Of a stretch of 38,120 nucleotides of DNA, positions 24,067-31,979 are shown in pieces; positions within the stretch are counted from its first letter, which is position 1; each line of letters opens with the position of its first letter. Below the pieces are notes generated by a model, which worked only from the letters and a program-made list of their open reading frames with translations, was not told where the DNA came from and made no database searches. The stretch lies in NCBI GenBank assembly GCA_964465295.1, contig CAYXKC010000007.1, positions 1 through 38,120 of the forward strand, in the 5' to 3' direction. A program made the position numbers and the translations under genes. This DNA comes from Methanolacinia sp964465295. GTDB taxonomy: Archaea; Halobacteriota; Methanomicrobia; Methanomicrobiales; Methanomicrobiaceae.

Positions 24067-25325
24067 TGCCTGTCACCTCCTGCAGGTGATGCCGACGCCC
24101 TGTTTATCAGATCCGCGTGGCGTGATGAATCGTAGCTTATGGGGGAGCATCCTTTGACAAGAAGAGTTCCGTCTATATCGCTTCCCTGGCATTCAAGATA
24201 TCTTCCCAGGAGAGCCTCCTGCATCTTCATAATAACGTCGTCGAAGCCCAGCGGGTTGTTCTCAGCCATCTCCCTTGCCGCATCGAGCGTTATCCCGGTG
24301 AGTTTTTCGGCCTCTTCCCTCTGTATGAGCACGTTGGTGGCCTTCTTTCCGTCATCAACGACGCCGGTTATCCTCAGGTCGTACCTGAAGTCGTTCTGGA
24401 TCTCATGGACCGGGCAGTAATTCTGCCTTGACAATGCCCTGTTGCAGCCTTCGACCTTACAACGCTTGATAAGGCCCGTTCCTCCACCCATGTGGACAAA
24501 TGCGCCCGAGAGCTTCAGATTTCCCGAAGCTACACTGATGTCGGCTCCCTCGTCTTCGAGTATCATGGCGCCGGTCAGGTTCAGGGAGAGCCTCCCCTGG
24601 AATTCGTCTACGCCGGCATAGTAGATGTTGTAGACCTTTCCGTTCTCGAGGCGCACGTTTCCATCCTCTTTCCAGGTCACGAAACGGGTCGTCCCCGATT
24701 CATCGCCCAGAAGTCCTGACTGGAACATCCTCTCGTGCCTTGGCTCCCAGTCCTGTATCACCTTTGCCCTGATCGTCGAGACTCCTGGTTTGAGTTCCGA
24801 GACCGGGACGGGCGCCGGCATGAAAGTCTTCTCCTCATCAACAGGGGTGACTGTCGTTCCCGAATGGATCTTCATGCTGGGTGCTCCCCTGTACTCGTCT
24901 ATTGTAGCGGATTCGAACCTGTACCACTTGCGCTCTTCAAGAACAGGCGCATTGGATTTGGCCCAGACGATGAACCTGATCGCCCCCGATTCGTCTGCGA
25001 GAATCCCGCTCTGGGCGATGGACTCCGACTGTGGGGAGGAGAGAGATACCACTTTTCCTTCGACTGTCACCCAGTCTCCCGGGGATGCGCCGGATATAGG
25101 TACTGCCTCCTGTGTCGCAGGAGAAGACTGCTGCTGGGAGGGTCCGTTGAGCCCGTGTTCACGCATCAGCTCGCTTGTCACCATCTTCTCTGCCTCTTCA
25201 GGGGCGATTCCGAAGTCGGATGTTAAGAGTTTCAGCTTCGATTCTATCCTCTCATCTTCGATGAGAACGCCTTTTTCCTTGAGTAAAAAGGAGATTCTTT
25301 CTGTCATCTGCGGATCTATGTCCAT
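24063..25325 (-). CDS. rpa: Replication protein A, single-stranded DNA-binding
   Basis: A 420-residue protein. After a helical N-terminus (to about residue 70) come two OB folds, one starting GDWVTVEGKVVSLSSP and the other LKPGVSTIRAKVIQDWEP, each with the SGILADESGAIRFIVW-type strand. A zinc finger follows (Cys-x4-Cys-x8-Cys-x2-His: CKVEGCNRALSRQNYCPVH), then a C-terminal OB-like domain. This is the euryarchaeal multi-OB RPA. I use the ATG at 25325 (MDIDPQ) with GGAG ten bases upstream rather than an earlier Met. It forms an operon with the RPA-associated gene. Confidence 0.92.
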   Translation of the reverse strand: MDIDPQMTERISFLLKEKGVLIEDERIESKLKLLTSDFGIAPEEAEKMVTSELMREHGLNGPSQQQSSPATQEAVPISGASPGDWVTVEGKVVSLSSPQSESIAQSGILADESGAIRFIVWAKSNAPVLEERKWYRFESATIDEYRGAPSMKIHSGTTVTPVDEEKTFMPAPVPVSELKPGVSTIRAKVIQDWEPRHERMFQSGLLGDESGTTRFVTWKEDGNVRLENGKVYNIYYAGVDEFQGRLSLNLTGAMILEDEGADISVASGNLKLSGAFVHMGGGTGLIKRCKVEGCNRALSRQNYCPVHEIQNDFRYDLRITGVVDDGKKATNVLIQREEAEKLTGITLDAAREMAENNPLGFDDVIMKMQEALLGRYLECQGSDIDGTLLVKGCSPISYDSSRHADLINRASASPAGGDRQ

Positions 25326-25461
25326 AATAAAACATCTCCGAATAATAATCGGCATCTCCGGAATATTTAACCTCCGGCTCTGCGGTGTGAAAGTGATTTA
25401 ATCAGCCGGCCTCCCTGTGCAAAATCAGTATTCATTAAAAACAATGAACGGCATAAATAAA

Positions 25462-25656
25462 ATGATGGCATTAACAGCTGACAGTCTTTTAAGTGAGCTT
25501 TTGCAGGAAAATCCCAGATCCGCAGAGATTCTGATGAGATTTGGTATGGGGTGCGTAGGTTGTGCACTTGCCAGCGGAGAAACCATCCGCCAGGCTGCAG
25601 AAGGACACGGCATACCGCTGCCCGAGCTTCTCGAGGCACTTGGAATCGAAGAGTAA
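25462..25656 (+). CDS. DUF1858 small protein
   Basis: A 64-residue protein that reads as a complete DUF1858 domain: MALTADSLLSELLQENP, then FGMGCVGCALASGETIRQAA. The CVGC pair (about residues 33-36) is the family hallmark and suggests metal, Fe-S or redox binding, but the function is not established. Candidate starts are at 25417, 25444, 25462 and 25465 and none has a clear ribosome site. I chose 25462 because the family usually begins just before the TADS-like helix. It converges with the CbiZ gene. Confidence 0.8.
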   Translation: MMALTADSLLSELLQENPRSAEILMRFGMGCVGCALASGETIRQAAEGHGIPLPELLEALGIEE

Positions 25657-25684
25657 TTACGGGAAGGCCTGCCCGCGGGAGATT

Positions 25685-26590
25685 TTATCCCGTTAACTTC
25701 AGGCCTTTTTCTTTTGCAATTTTTTTCAGTTCCCCAAGGCCTGCCTCCGGGTTTTTCTCCAGGAATGAGGCAATCTCCGGGTGGTGAAGCAGAAGACAGT
25801 TCGTGCAGGCCCAGACCTTCTTTTTGGATGCAGAATCGATCCATTCCCCGAGCTCTCCGTCATGACACGGATAAAACGGGCAGAAACAGAATTCGCATGA
25901 CTGCCCTTCGAAGTGGCACGGGTAGTAGCTGCATGACTCCTGCTGCCACTCGGTCCAGTGGGCGCCTCCTATCGTGCTGTGGATGAAGAAGGAAGGCCTG
26001 CCTCTCCCGACCTTCGATTCGTTCCTGAGAATTGCCTCTTTGACCCCAATCATTGTGCACTCGTATGCCCTCTTCCCCGGGCCGGTCAGTGTCCCGCAGT
26101 AGGGGCCGGAGGATTCTTTCGCATCCCTGTCATATGCGACCACGACCGCATCGGTTGTCGTTCCCGTGAATTCGTAGCCCATACCGAAGAGTGCGGCAGT
26201 CTTTGCCTCGGTGACCGTCTTTATCATCTCAAGCATCGCCGGGTCCGGCATCCTCTTTGCGGAATGGACGATGATATTGATAGTTCCGGGCCCCTTCGGG
26301 TTCGGGTTGGACACCCCTGCTGTGACGAATACCGTGATATAGCCGCAGGAGAGAATGCATAGATCCTTCATACGGACCGCCGTAAGCAGGCCGAAGAAAC
26401 CGTCCCCTGCGAATCCTTTGCCATCTGCTATCTCCCGTATATACTCTGCAGGATCGGAGTGTACAAAATCCCGGGGGACTGTATGGTTGATTATCGTTTT
26501 TATATCTGAAATCCCGCCGGAAACCCCCGTGCTTGCAGCCCGGAAATTCCCCCGGATAAAAAGAGTGTTTTTCGTATAGTGATATCTCAT
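25685..26590 (-). CDS. cbiZ: Adenosylcobinamide amidohydrolase CbiZ with Cys-rich domain
   Basis: A 301-residue protein. Residues 1 to about 205 are CbiZ-like, with GVSNPNPKGPGTINIIV and YEFTGTTTDAVVVA, and would cleave the side chain of adenosylcobinamide to cobyric acid for cobamide salvage. Residues about 222-285 are a cysteine-rich small domain (CSYYPCH, CEFCFCPFYPCH, VWACTNC) that probably binds metal and occurs on methanogen CbiZ proteins. I use the ATG at 26590 because it overlaps the stop of the upstream gene (ATGA); an upstream extension would enter that gene. Cobamides are needed by methanogen methyltransferases. Confidence 0.9.
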   Translation of the reverse strand: MRYHYTKNTLFIRGNFRAASTGVSGGISDIKTIINHTVPRDFVHSDPAEYIREIADGKGFAGDGFFGLLTAVRMKDLCILSCGYITVFVTAGVSNPNPKGPGTINIIVHSAKRMPDPAMLEMIKTVTEAKTAALFGMGYEFTGTTTDAVVVAYDRDAKESSGPYCGTLTGPGKRAYECTMIGVKEAILRNESKVGRGRPSFFIHSTIGGAHWTEWQQESCSYYPCHFEGQSCEFCFCPFYPCHDGELGEWIDSASKKKVWACTNCLLLHHPEIASFLEKNPEAGLGELKKIAKEKGLKLTG

Positions 26591-26949
26591 GCGACGGTAT
26601 AGCGCGATCTGTCTTTTAACTCCTGCTGTTTGCCGAGGTTCCAGCCCCCGACATCGGCGAGGTATCCTGTTACACGGGAGACCTGCGATACATCGTGCGA
26701 TCCGCATTCAGGGCATATTGGCTGGCCACAGAGGGGGCAGTACTCTATCTTTTCGATTATATCGTGCGAACATCCGCAGTGATCGAGAGGGCACATTATC
26801 TCGAGATGTGTTTCCCCGCAGTTGGGGCAGGGGTTTTCTTCAACAACATAGTGGCAGGTGTGGCATTTGTATCTCCGCTTCTCTTCAGGAATATCTTCAA
26901 GCGATTTGTATTTTTTTGCCAGTTCAAGCTGTTCCTCGGTCCATATCAT
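26587..26949 (-). CDS. Stand-alone NrdD-type zinc/glycyl-radical domain
   Basis: A 120-residue protein. Residues 71-82 form a CxxC-x4-CxxC zinc site (CPLCGQPICPEC). SRVTGYLADVGGWNLGK and ELKDRSRY follow (91-116), which match the C-terminus of class III anaerobic ribonucleotide reductase. Gly95 in RVTGYL is at the glycyl-radical position. The N-terminal half has a further ribbon (Cys29/32 and Cys41/44) and Cys53/58/60. The ten-stranded barrel of NrdD is absent, so this is either the separate radical subunit of a split reductase or a spare-part protein like bacterial GrcA/YfiD. It is translationally coupled to cbiZ. Confidence 0.8.
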   Translation of the reverse strand: MIWTEEQLELAKKYKSLEDIPEEKRRYKCHTCHYVVEENPCPNCGETHLEIMCPLDHCGCSHDIIEKIEYCPLCGQPICPECGSHDVSQVSRVTGYLADVGGWNLGKQQELKDRSRYTVA

Positions 26950-27149
26950 ACATTAGTCATTAGAGTGATGGTAAATAACTGTTTTGGATGCGGATTGAAA
27001 ATTAAAGGTGGTATGTCCCCCGGATTATCAGAAATGTTTATTAATGAGGGTATTGTACCCGCTTCGGTTTCAGCCACTATCCGCACTTGTCTCCGTCCGT
27101 TATACGAAATGAATTTATAGATCCGGCATCAAGGCTCTCCCTGATCGGT

Positions 27150-27413
27150 ATGAGAGATGATCTGTTTTCAGGAGAAAACTTTGTTGTTTTTGAAATAGAC
27201 GGGCAAAAGATTAGAATAGACGGACTTGATGCCCTTTTTTACTCTATCTATAAAAGCGGGGTCTCAAGCAGGGAGCTTTTAAAGAAGAGGCTGGAATCCG
27301 AGCTTAAAAAGACCGGAGGTGTTCCGCCTGAAGCGCTTGAAGAAGCTGCACTGCGCCTTATACAGATCTACAGGGACAGTATGGAGCGTGCAGGAAGCAT
27401 AAACTTCGGCTGA
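27150..27413 (+). CDS. Small unknown protein (87 residues)
   Basis: No family recognised. The sequence MRDDLFSGENFVVFEIDGQ begins a short beta segment, followed by helical, charged residues (SRELLKKRLESELKK, EEAALRLIQIYRDSM). It has no TM or signal. A TTG-started longer frame at 27087 is possible, but a TATA-like TTTATAG at 27114-27120 lies about 30 bases upstream of this ATG, which favours the shorter form. It converges with pyrF. Confidence 0.55.
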   Translation: MRDDLFSGENFVVFEIDGQKIRIDGLDALFYSIYKSGVSSRELLKKRLESELKKTGGVPPEALEEAALRLIQIYRDSMERAGSINFG

Positions 27414-27493
27414 AAAAGTGAATTGTTTTTGTTTCGCCTCAGGCGACTCATAGGGCTCGTCATCTGCATCGAGCATCGGAACGGGTCATCTCA

Positions 27494-28129
27494 TCATCGG
27501 CGGACGAATGAGTAATCTTCAGCGGCCTTTGCGGGGTCGTCCGCATTGTATATGGAGCGCCCTACGATCATGCCGTCTATAAGTGGCGCAATCGCAGCTG
27601 CGTCTCCCCCCTGGGCTCCTACGCCGGGCGAGAGGATCTTTTTCTCCCCGACAATATCCCTGAGGACTTTCACCCTCGCCGGCCTCGTTGCAGGGGCTAT
27701 GATGCCATCTGCATCGCATTCGACTGCCATTCTGGCAATCTTCTCTGCATTGTCGCCCGATAGGAATTCGAGCGCTCCCGGGTGGCTCATCTCGGATACG
27801 ACATAGCATCTTCCGCCATATTCATGGGATGTCTCCACGCATGCCTCTACCGAGTCGCGTCCTGTAAAACCCTGTGCAATTATTGCCGAAAAACCGCACT
27901 GGAATGCATGTTCGGCAATAAGCCTGTTTGTGTTGGGAATGTCTGCGACCTTGAAATCGGCAATAAGCGGCAGGCCGAAGCTGGCAATCTCCTGAACGAC
28001 ATGCATCCCGGCACCGAGCACGAGCGGATACCCTATCTTTATCGCGTCGAGGAAAGGCGCGGTTTTTTCTGCCACAAAGAGCGCCTCATCTTTTGTCAGG
28101 ACATCAAGCGCGAGTATAAGTTCTGTCAT
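27494..28129 (-). CDS. pyrF: Orotidine 5'-phosphate decarboxylase
   Basis: A 211-residue TIM-barrel enzyme. It starts LILALDVLTKDEAL and has the catalytic tetrad segment DFKVADIPNT (about 59-68), in which Lys and Asp drive decarboxylation. SEMSHPG and a C-terminal LSPGVGAQGGD plus MIVGRSIY form the phosphate site. It converts OMP to UMP, the last step of de novo pyrimidine synthesis. The start overlaps the end of the deoxyhypusine synthase gene by four bases. Confidence 0.95.
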   Translation of the reverse strand: MTELILALDVLTKDEALFVAEKTAPFLDAIKIGYPLVLGAGMHVVQEIASFGLPLIADFKVADIPNTNRLIAEHAFQCGFSAIIAQGFTGRDSVEACVETSHEYGGRCYVVSEMSHPGALEFLSGDNAEKIARMAVECDADGIIAPATRPARVKVLRDIVGEKKILSPGVGAQGGDAAAIAPLIDGMIVGRSIYNADDPAKAAEDYSFVRR

Positions 28130-29073
28130 CTCTTTCCCTCCAGCCTCTCAAGTGTCGCCGCAACGATTAACGGAAGGTTGATCGTCGCATCTCCGTACAC
28201 TGTCTGTGATGTCGCCTCCCCGGTGAGCTTTCCCCAGGACTTCGCTTCTTCGAGTGTTGCACCCGAGAGTCCGCCGAGATCAGGCCTGTCGCCGGTAAGC
28301 TGAACGGCGTAGTCGAAGCCTTCGGGAGTCATGAGCATCGACTGGAATATGTAATTTTTCGGCACGCCGCCCCCGACAAGCATGGCACCGGTCTTCTTTG
28401 CATTGAAGCAGATATCCATAAGCGAGGGCATATCTGCGAATGCGTCGATCGTGACCTTTTGGGTCTGCGAAAAGAGCCAGTACTGGAGCCCTATCATTGA
28501 GTCCTGTATCGCGGGGCAGTATATGGGGATCTCCTTCTTTGCACCTGCTGCGAGTATCCCTGAATTGAGGTTCTCCCCTATTATCCGCGTAAGGTCAGCA
28601 ATGCCGTATTTCCGGCCCGCATCCAACCCTGAAAATACATCCTGGAGGAATTCTTCGAACCTGATGAAGGCCTCGTTCGGTAGGAAGACATCGTAGATCC
28701 TGTTTATCTCTTCATCACGGAGATCGACATCATTGCAGATCTCTGTCCCGTGATAGTGCCTGCACCCGATCGCCTCAATTACGTCATGGGTGAGATTTGC
28801 CCCTGTGGATACGAGCACATCGATATGATCCTGAAGGATCAGGTCCTCGACGATCCCGCCCATTCCGCCGGGAACCATCGCACCGGCAAGTCCGAAGAAT
28901 TTGACGGTATCGGGGTCGGAGAGCATCTTTTCATAGATATTTACCGCCTGCCAGAGGGATCCGGCATTGTAGGCGCGTGATCTGCCGAACTGTTCAACGA
29001 GATCGCCGGCTGTCATGCCGGCCTTTACCCTTGCCTGTATTACAGGCGTTTTGCAAAGGTCATTATGGTTCAT
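28126..29073 (-). CDS. dys: Deoxyhypusine synthase
   Basis: A 315-residue enzyme. GLAGAMVPGGMGGIVEDLI and STGANLTHD bind NAD. The active-site lysine is in the segment EEAKSWGKLTGEA (Lys282). VYGDATINLPLIVAATL closes the family signature. It transfers the butylamine of spermidine to a lysine of aIF5A, an essential step in archaea. It is followed by pyrF with an ATGA overlap. No aIF5A gene is in the window. Confidence 0.94.
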   Translation of the reverse strand: MNHNDLCKTPVIQARVKAGMTAGDLVEQFGRSRAYNAGSLWQAVNIYEKMLSDPDTVKFFGLAGAMVPGGMGGIVEDLILQDHIDVLVSTGANLTHDVIEAIGCRHYHGTEICNDVDLRDEEINRIYDVFLPNEAFIRFEEFLQDVFSGLDAGRKYGIADLTRIIGENLNSGILAAGAKKEIPIYCPAIQDSMIGLQYWLFSQTQKVTIDAFADMPSLMDICFNAKKTGAMLVGGGVPKNYIFQSMLMTPEGFDYAVQLTGDRPDLGGLSGATLEEAKSWGKLTGEATSQTVYGDATINLPLIVAATLERLEGKR

Positions 29074-29236
29074 TGCCCTAAAACATGCCTCACTTAGGTT
29101 TCAGTATATTATCTATGTTTTTGTAGAGGATAAGTTTGGGGTATGGGGAAATCAGGGAGTTTTTTATAGCAAAGGTTACTCTCTACATTATTGCCGCAGG
29201 CGGGTTCTGCCCGGACGTGCGGATGGATGTGGCGGG

Positions 29237-30052
29237 ATGGATATTGCTGCTATAAAAAAAGAGTTCAGGGCTTTTGGGATCAGGAAGAGTCTCTTCCTGG
29301 CGTTTATATTCCTCTTTCCGCCGCTTATGTATATTTTCCAGTCTTTTGTATTCAGCGGGATGCTGCCGCAGAATTTCGTGATTCAATGCTGTATCCTTGA
29401 TTACACAAACCCGAATGTCATGTCGATGTTTCTTGCAAACTATACTCACAACCCTTTCGACAGCGGACATATAAACCTCAACATTCTGTCATTTTTTGTC
29501 ATAGGGCTCCTGATATGGTTCTTTTATTATCATATCATTCCGGCATCGTTCAATCTGCTGCCGAAGAATTTTCTCGGCATAAATCTTGCCCTAATATTCC
29601 TGACATTTCCTTTTGCCATATCGGGAATTGTATTGTTTTTCCAGAGAACAGGATCATTTCCCCCGGAGATCAGGTATGGTATCGGTTTTTCCGGCATAGT
29701 CTGGGCTCTTACGGGGCTTCTGCTCTTCCTGATGATCTTTGTGCTGTTCATGGAGTTTTTTTCAGGCAGAATAATAACCGGGAATGCCGGAATGGAGGGA
29801 ATAAGGAGGATTGTGTGTTTTATAATATTTTTTACGGCTTTTGTGACGACGACTCTCTTTTTCTTAATCCTGACGGATGTCGGCACATCCAGAAATCCAT
29901 TTGCTCATTTTGCCGGTTTTGCGCTTGGTTTTATAATCCCCGCCCAGGTAGTTCTTTTCATTGATTCAAAAGAGATGAAGACAAAAGCGTTTTTCATCCT
30001 AATTGCAGGAACAATTATCATCTCCGCATCCTGCATGTGGGCTATTGTTTAG
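29237..30052 (+). CDS. Rhomboid-like intramembrane serine protease
   Basis: A 271-residue polytopic protein. Rhomboid landmarks are in order: His78-xxx-Asn82 in GHINLNILSF (oxyanion helix), Gly150-x-Ser152-Gly in GIGFSGIVWALTG (the nucleophile motif GxSG), and His224 in AHFAGFALGF (the HxxGxxxG helix). Six or seven TM helices fit, with an N-terminal cytoplasmic stretch of about 17 residues. Rhomboids cut TM substrates inside the membrane; this substrate is unknown. I use the ATG at 29237 since earlier in-frame codons lie in the promoter of the divergent deoxyhypusine synthase gene. The overall sequence is divergent. Confidence 0.8.
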   Translation: MDIAAIKKEFRAFGIRKSLFLAFIFLFPPLMYIFQSFVFSGMLPQNFVIQCCILDYTNPNVMSMFLANYTHNPFDSGHINLNILSFFVIGLLIWFFYYHIIPASFNLLPKNFLGINLALIFLTFPFAISGIVLFFQRTGSFPPEIRYGIGFSGIVWALTGLLLFLMIFVLFMEFFSGRIITGNAGMEGIRRIVCFIIFFTAFVTTTLFFLILTDVGTSRNPFAHFAGFALGFIIPAQVVLFIDSKEMKTKAFFILIAGTIIISASCMWAIV

Positions 30053-30096
30053 GGAAATCTTTTTATTTGGAAGGATATATCCTGCTTCGTGATATC

Positions 30097-30639
30097 ATGA
30101 ACTCCGATACCTCTGCTCAAATGAAGCGCCTGGAGAAGGAAAGAGAGAGAAGGCACGAGGAAAATTTCGGGATACTGGTCAGCCAGCTTGGCCACCGGCA
30201 CATATCATACAGGGTGAAGGCGGCAGAGGCACTGGGAAATTATGGAGACGTTCGTGCAGTTCCGCACCTGATCGATTCCGTCAGGTCCGCCGATGAACCC
30301 GAATACCTGTATGTTGCAATGCTCGCCCTCGGGAACCTGGGGGATGCCGGTGCCGTTCCGGTTCTCATACCGTTTCTTGAAAGCGATGAAAAATGGGTCC
30401 GTCTCGGCGCCGCCAGGGCGCTCGGGATGATCGGGGACGACTCTGCCGCCCTGCCCCTGCTCCGCCTGCTGAACGATACGAGCGGGGATGTAAGGGCCTG
30501 TGCAGCCGAGTCCTTTTCACTTATGGGATGCACAGAAGCGATTGAATTTATCACTCCGATGCTCTCCGATGATGATTCCCGTGCCAGGGATTCTGCAAGA
30601 AATGCCCTGAAAAAGCTAAAGCAGCCTGGAGAAGATTAA
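30097..30639 (+). CDS. HEAT-repeat protein
   Basis: A 180-residue cytosolic protein with PBS-lyase-type HEAT repeats of about 31 residues: RVKAAEALGNYGDVRAVPHL, MLALGNLGDAGAVPVLI, RLGAARALGMIGDDSAALPL, RACAAESFSLMGCTEAIEF and the end DSARNALKKLKQ. The first ~35 residues are a charged helix. Such repeats form a scaffold for partner binding. It starts 44 bases after the rhomboid-like gene on the same strand; TTTTTATTT in that gap may be its own box A. Confidence 0.85.
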   Translation: MNSDTSAQMKRLEKERERRHEENFGILVSQLGHRHISYRVKAAEALGNYGDVRAVPHLIDSVRSADEPEYLYVAMLALGNLGDAGAVPVLIPFLESDEKWVRLGAARALGMIGDDSAALPLLRLLNDTSGDVRACAAESFSLMGCTEAIEFITPMLSDDDSRARDSARNALKKLKQPGED

Positions 30640-30666
30640 ACGGTCTCAAACCCTGGTAAAAAAGTG

Positions 30667-31257
30667 TCAGAGAGGGCAGACTGCCTTCCCGTAGACCTCG
30701 TTGATGACCTGTGCGAGTCCTGCATAGATTGCAGAAAGACCGCAGATTATTCCTTCATACCCTGCTATTGTGCCTATAAGGGCGCTTCCTGTGAAATCAG
30801 ACGCTGCAAGCAGGAAGAACAGGATTGCCAGTGTAGCGAAGACGAACTGGAGTGTCCTGTTGATCTTCAGGGTCGCAATGAACATAACTGCGGTGAACAG
30901 CCCCCACATGAAGAGGTACCATCCCATGGCAACGCTCCCCGGGGCCTCGGCGAGGCCTAGTGCCGGGAGAACCAGCAGTGCTACGAGGGTCAGCCAGAAG
31001 AGGCCGTATGAGGTGAAGGCTGTCGTGCCGAATGTGTTCTTCTTCTTCCACTCCATTATACCTGCAATCACCTGGGCAAGTCCGCCATAGAATATACCCA
31101 TTGCAAGGATCATGCTCCCGAGCGCAAAGTAGCCGGCGTTGTGCAGGTTCAGCAGGACGGTGGTCATTCCGAATCCCAGGAGGCCGAGAGGCGCCGGGTT
31201 GGCTGTTCCGTCCATTATAAAGATGTTGTTTCTGTCTGTCTGGTCGATTGTCTCCAC
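30667..31257 (-). CDS. GPR1/FUN34/SatP-family acetate transporter
   Basis: A 196-residue membrane protein with six TM helices. The family signature is at the start, TANPAPLGLLGFGMTTVLL, and the second conserved block is FYGGLAQVIAGIMEWKKKNTFG. It would move acetate, succinate or a related acid across the membrane with protons. In a hydrogenotrophic methanogen, acetate is a common carbon source. It is transcribed from a region with a perfect 32-bp palindrome ending 12 bases before the start codon, so expression is probably controlled. Confidence 0.92.
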   Translation of the reverse strand: METIDQTDRNNIFIMDGTANPAPLGLLGFGMTTVLLNLHNAGYFALGSMILAMGIFYGGLAQVIAGIMEWKKKNTFGTTAFTSYGLFWLTLVALLVLPALGLAEAPGSVAMGWYLFMWGLFTAVMFIATLKINRTLQFVFATLAILFFLLAASDFTGSALIGTIAGYEGIICGLSAIYAGLAQVINEVYGKAVCPL

Positions 31258-31268
31258 CTTCTTTTTTG

Positions 31269-31300
31269 TTTAATTATAATGATTAATCATTATAATTAAC
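31269..31300. promoter_or_regulatory. Perfect 32-bp AT-rich palindrome before acetate transporter gene
   Basis: The left arm GTTAATTATAATGATT (31269-31284) is the exact reverse complement of 31285-31300, with no spacer. It sits 12 bases upstream of the transporter start codon and contains TATA-like stretches on both strands. It may be an operator for a dimeric repressor, possibly with box A inside. It may also drive the opposite strand. Confidence 0.7.
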
Positions 31301-31309
31301 TTTTGGTGC

Positions 31310-31478
31310 AGTAGTGATCCGCAGCGGCAGGTAACCCGGGCTCGGGTTCTCTGATAAAAACGCAGGATCCTTCCCTGCATCCCGGAGCGCAGCGTGTTAA
31401 AACAGGTGCCGGGTGAAAATATCTCATTATCCGGTCCTGTTGGATTTTATCCCCGAAAAGGCCCTCCTCCGTTTTTTT
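31310..31478 (+). ncRNA. Candidate structured small RNA in gene-free region
   Basis: The stretch 31301-31666 has no convincing protein gene. Within it are three strong hairpins: AACCCG/CGGGTT at 31333-31348 (loop GGCT), GCAGG/CCTGC at 31362-31378, and AACAGG/CCTGTT closing 31401-31441 with an inner CCGG/CCGG. A T7 tract at 31472-31478 could stop transcription, and the AT-rich palindrome at 31269-31300 could supply the promoter. A further stem TTACCGGG/CCCGGTAA lies at 31477-31496. No known RNA family is recognised, and the ends are estimates. Confidence 0.3.
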
Positions 31479-31666
31479 ACCGGGGGGTCCCGGTAAGGAA
31501 AGAAAGAATCCTGTAAACTGACATTTATATCTGTATTAAACGAAGTATTTCCCGAATATGGTCCTGCAGGGGGCCGGTTGGCAGGTCACAGGATTTTACA
31601 ATCTTAATGTTAAATGGAAAAGCTTTACACAAAGATATATATTCTAACGAATAGAAGCTGTGATCT

Positions 31667-31789
31667 ATGACAAAGAATCAACGTGCGGATGTAAAAAATC
31701 CCAATAATCCGTCAAAAAAGGCGGCAGCAGACAACAGGTCGAATCAACTAAATCTCAATAACCAGTCAACAAAAAAGGGAAGAAAGTAG
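31667..31789 (+). CDS. 40-residue Asn/Lys-rich peptide with internal repeat
   Basis: A very short but well-bounded gene: a TATA-like GATATATATT about 25-30 bases upstream of the likely start site, GTGAT just before the ATG, and a hairpin terminator directly at the stop codon. The peptide starts MTKNQRADVKNPNNPSKKAA and continues ADNRSNQLNLNNQSTKKGRK. It holds two related units, NPNNPSKKA and NLNNQSTKKG. Similar small NPNNP-type basic peptides are, from memory, found in diverse prokaryotes, with no known role. It is highly basic and hydrophilic, so nucleic acid binding is possible. No membrane or signal element is present. Confidence 0.65.
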   Translation: MTKNQRADVKNPNNPSKKAAADNRSNQLNLNNQSTKKGRK

Positions 31790-31812
31790 GGGTGTAAAAA
31801 CCCCTGCTTTTA
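31788..31812 (+). terminator. Hairpin terminator after the 40-residue peptide gene
   Basis: AGGGGT (31788-31793) pairs with ACCCCT (31800-31805) around a six-base loop and is followed by GCTTTTAA. The left arm includes the last two bases of the stop codon. Confidence 0.7.
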
Positions 31813-31979
31813 ATCCCGGATCCCTCCGAAAACCATTTTTTTGAATCTTTGTCTGCACTGCGGCTGCAGAAAAGGTTTGATTTTTATTTTCTCCCGTGAT
31901 ATCTCCGTATTCTGAAAAAAAGGGCTCCTGAAAAGTTCAGATTTCAAAATTTTATCAGGGTAGGCTATTAAAAAGAAAA

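Noticed and set aside
26695..27120. 141-residue plus-strand frame over the NrdD-like gene
   Set aside because: The opposite strand holds clear zinc-site and glycyl-radical motifs; this frame has none.
27087..27149. TTG start giving a longer form of the small protein at 27150
   Set aside because: A TATA-like box lies inside this extension and the ATG at 27150 fits it better; not excluded.
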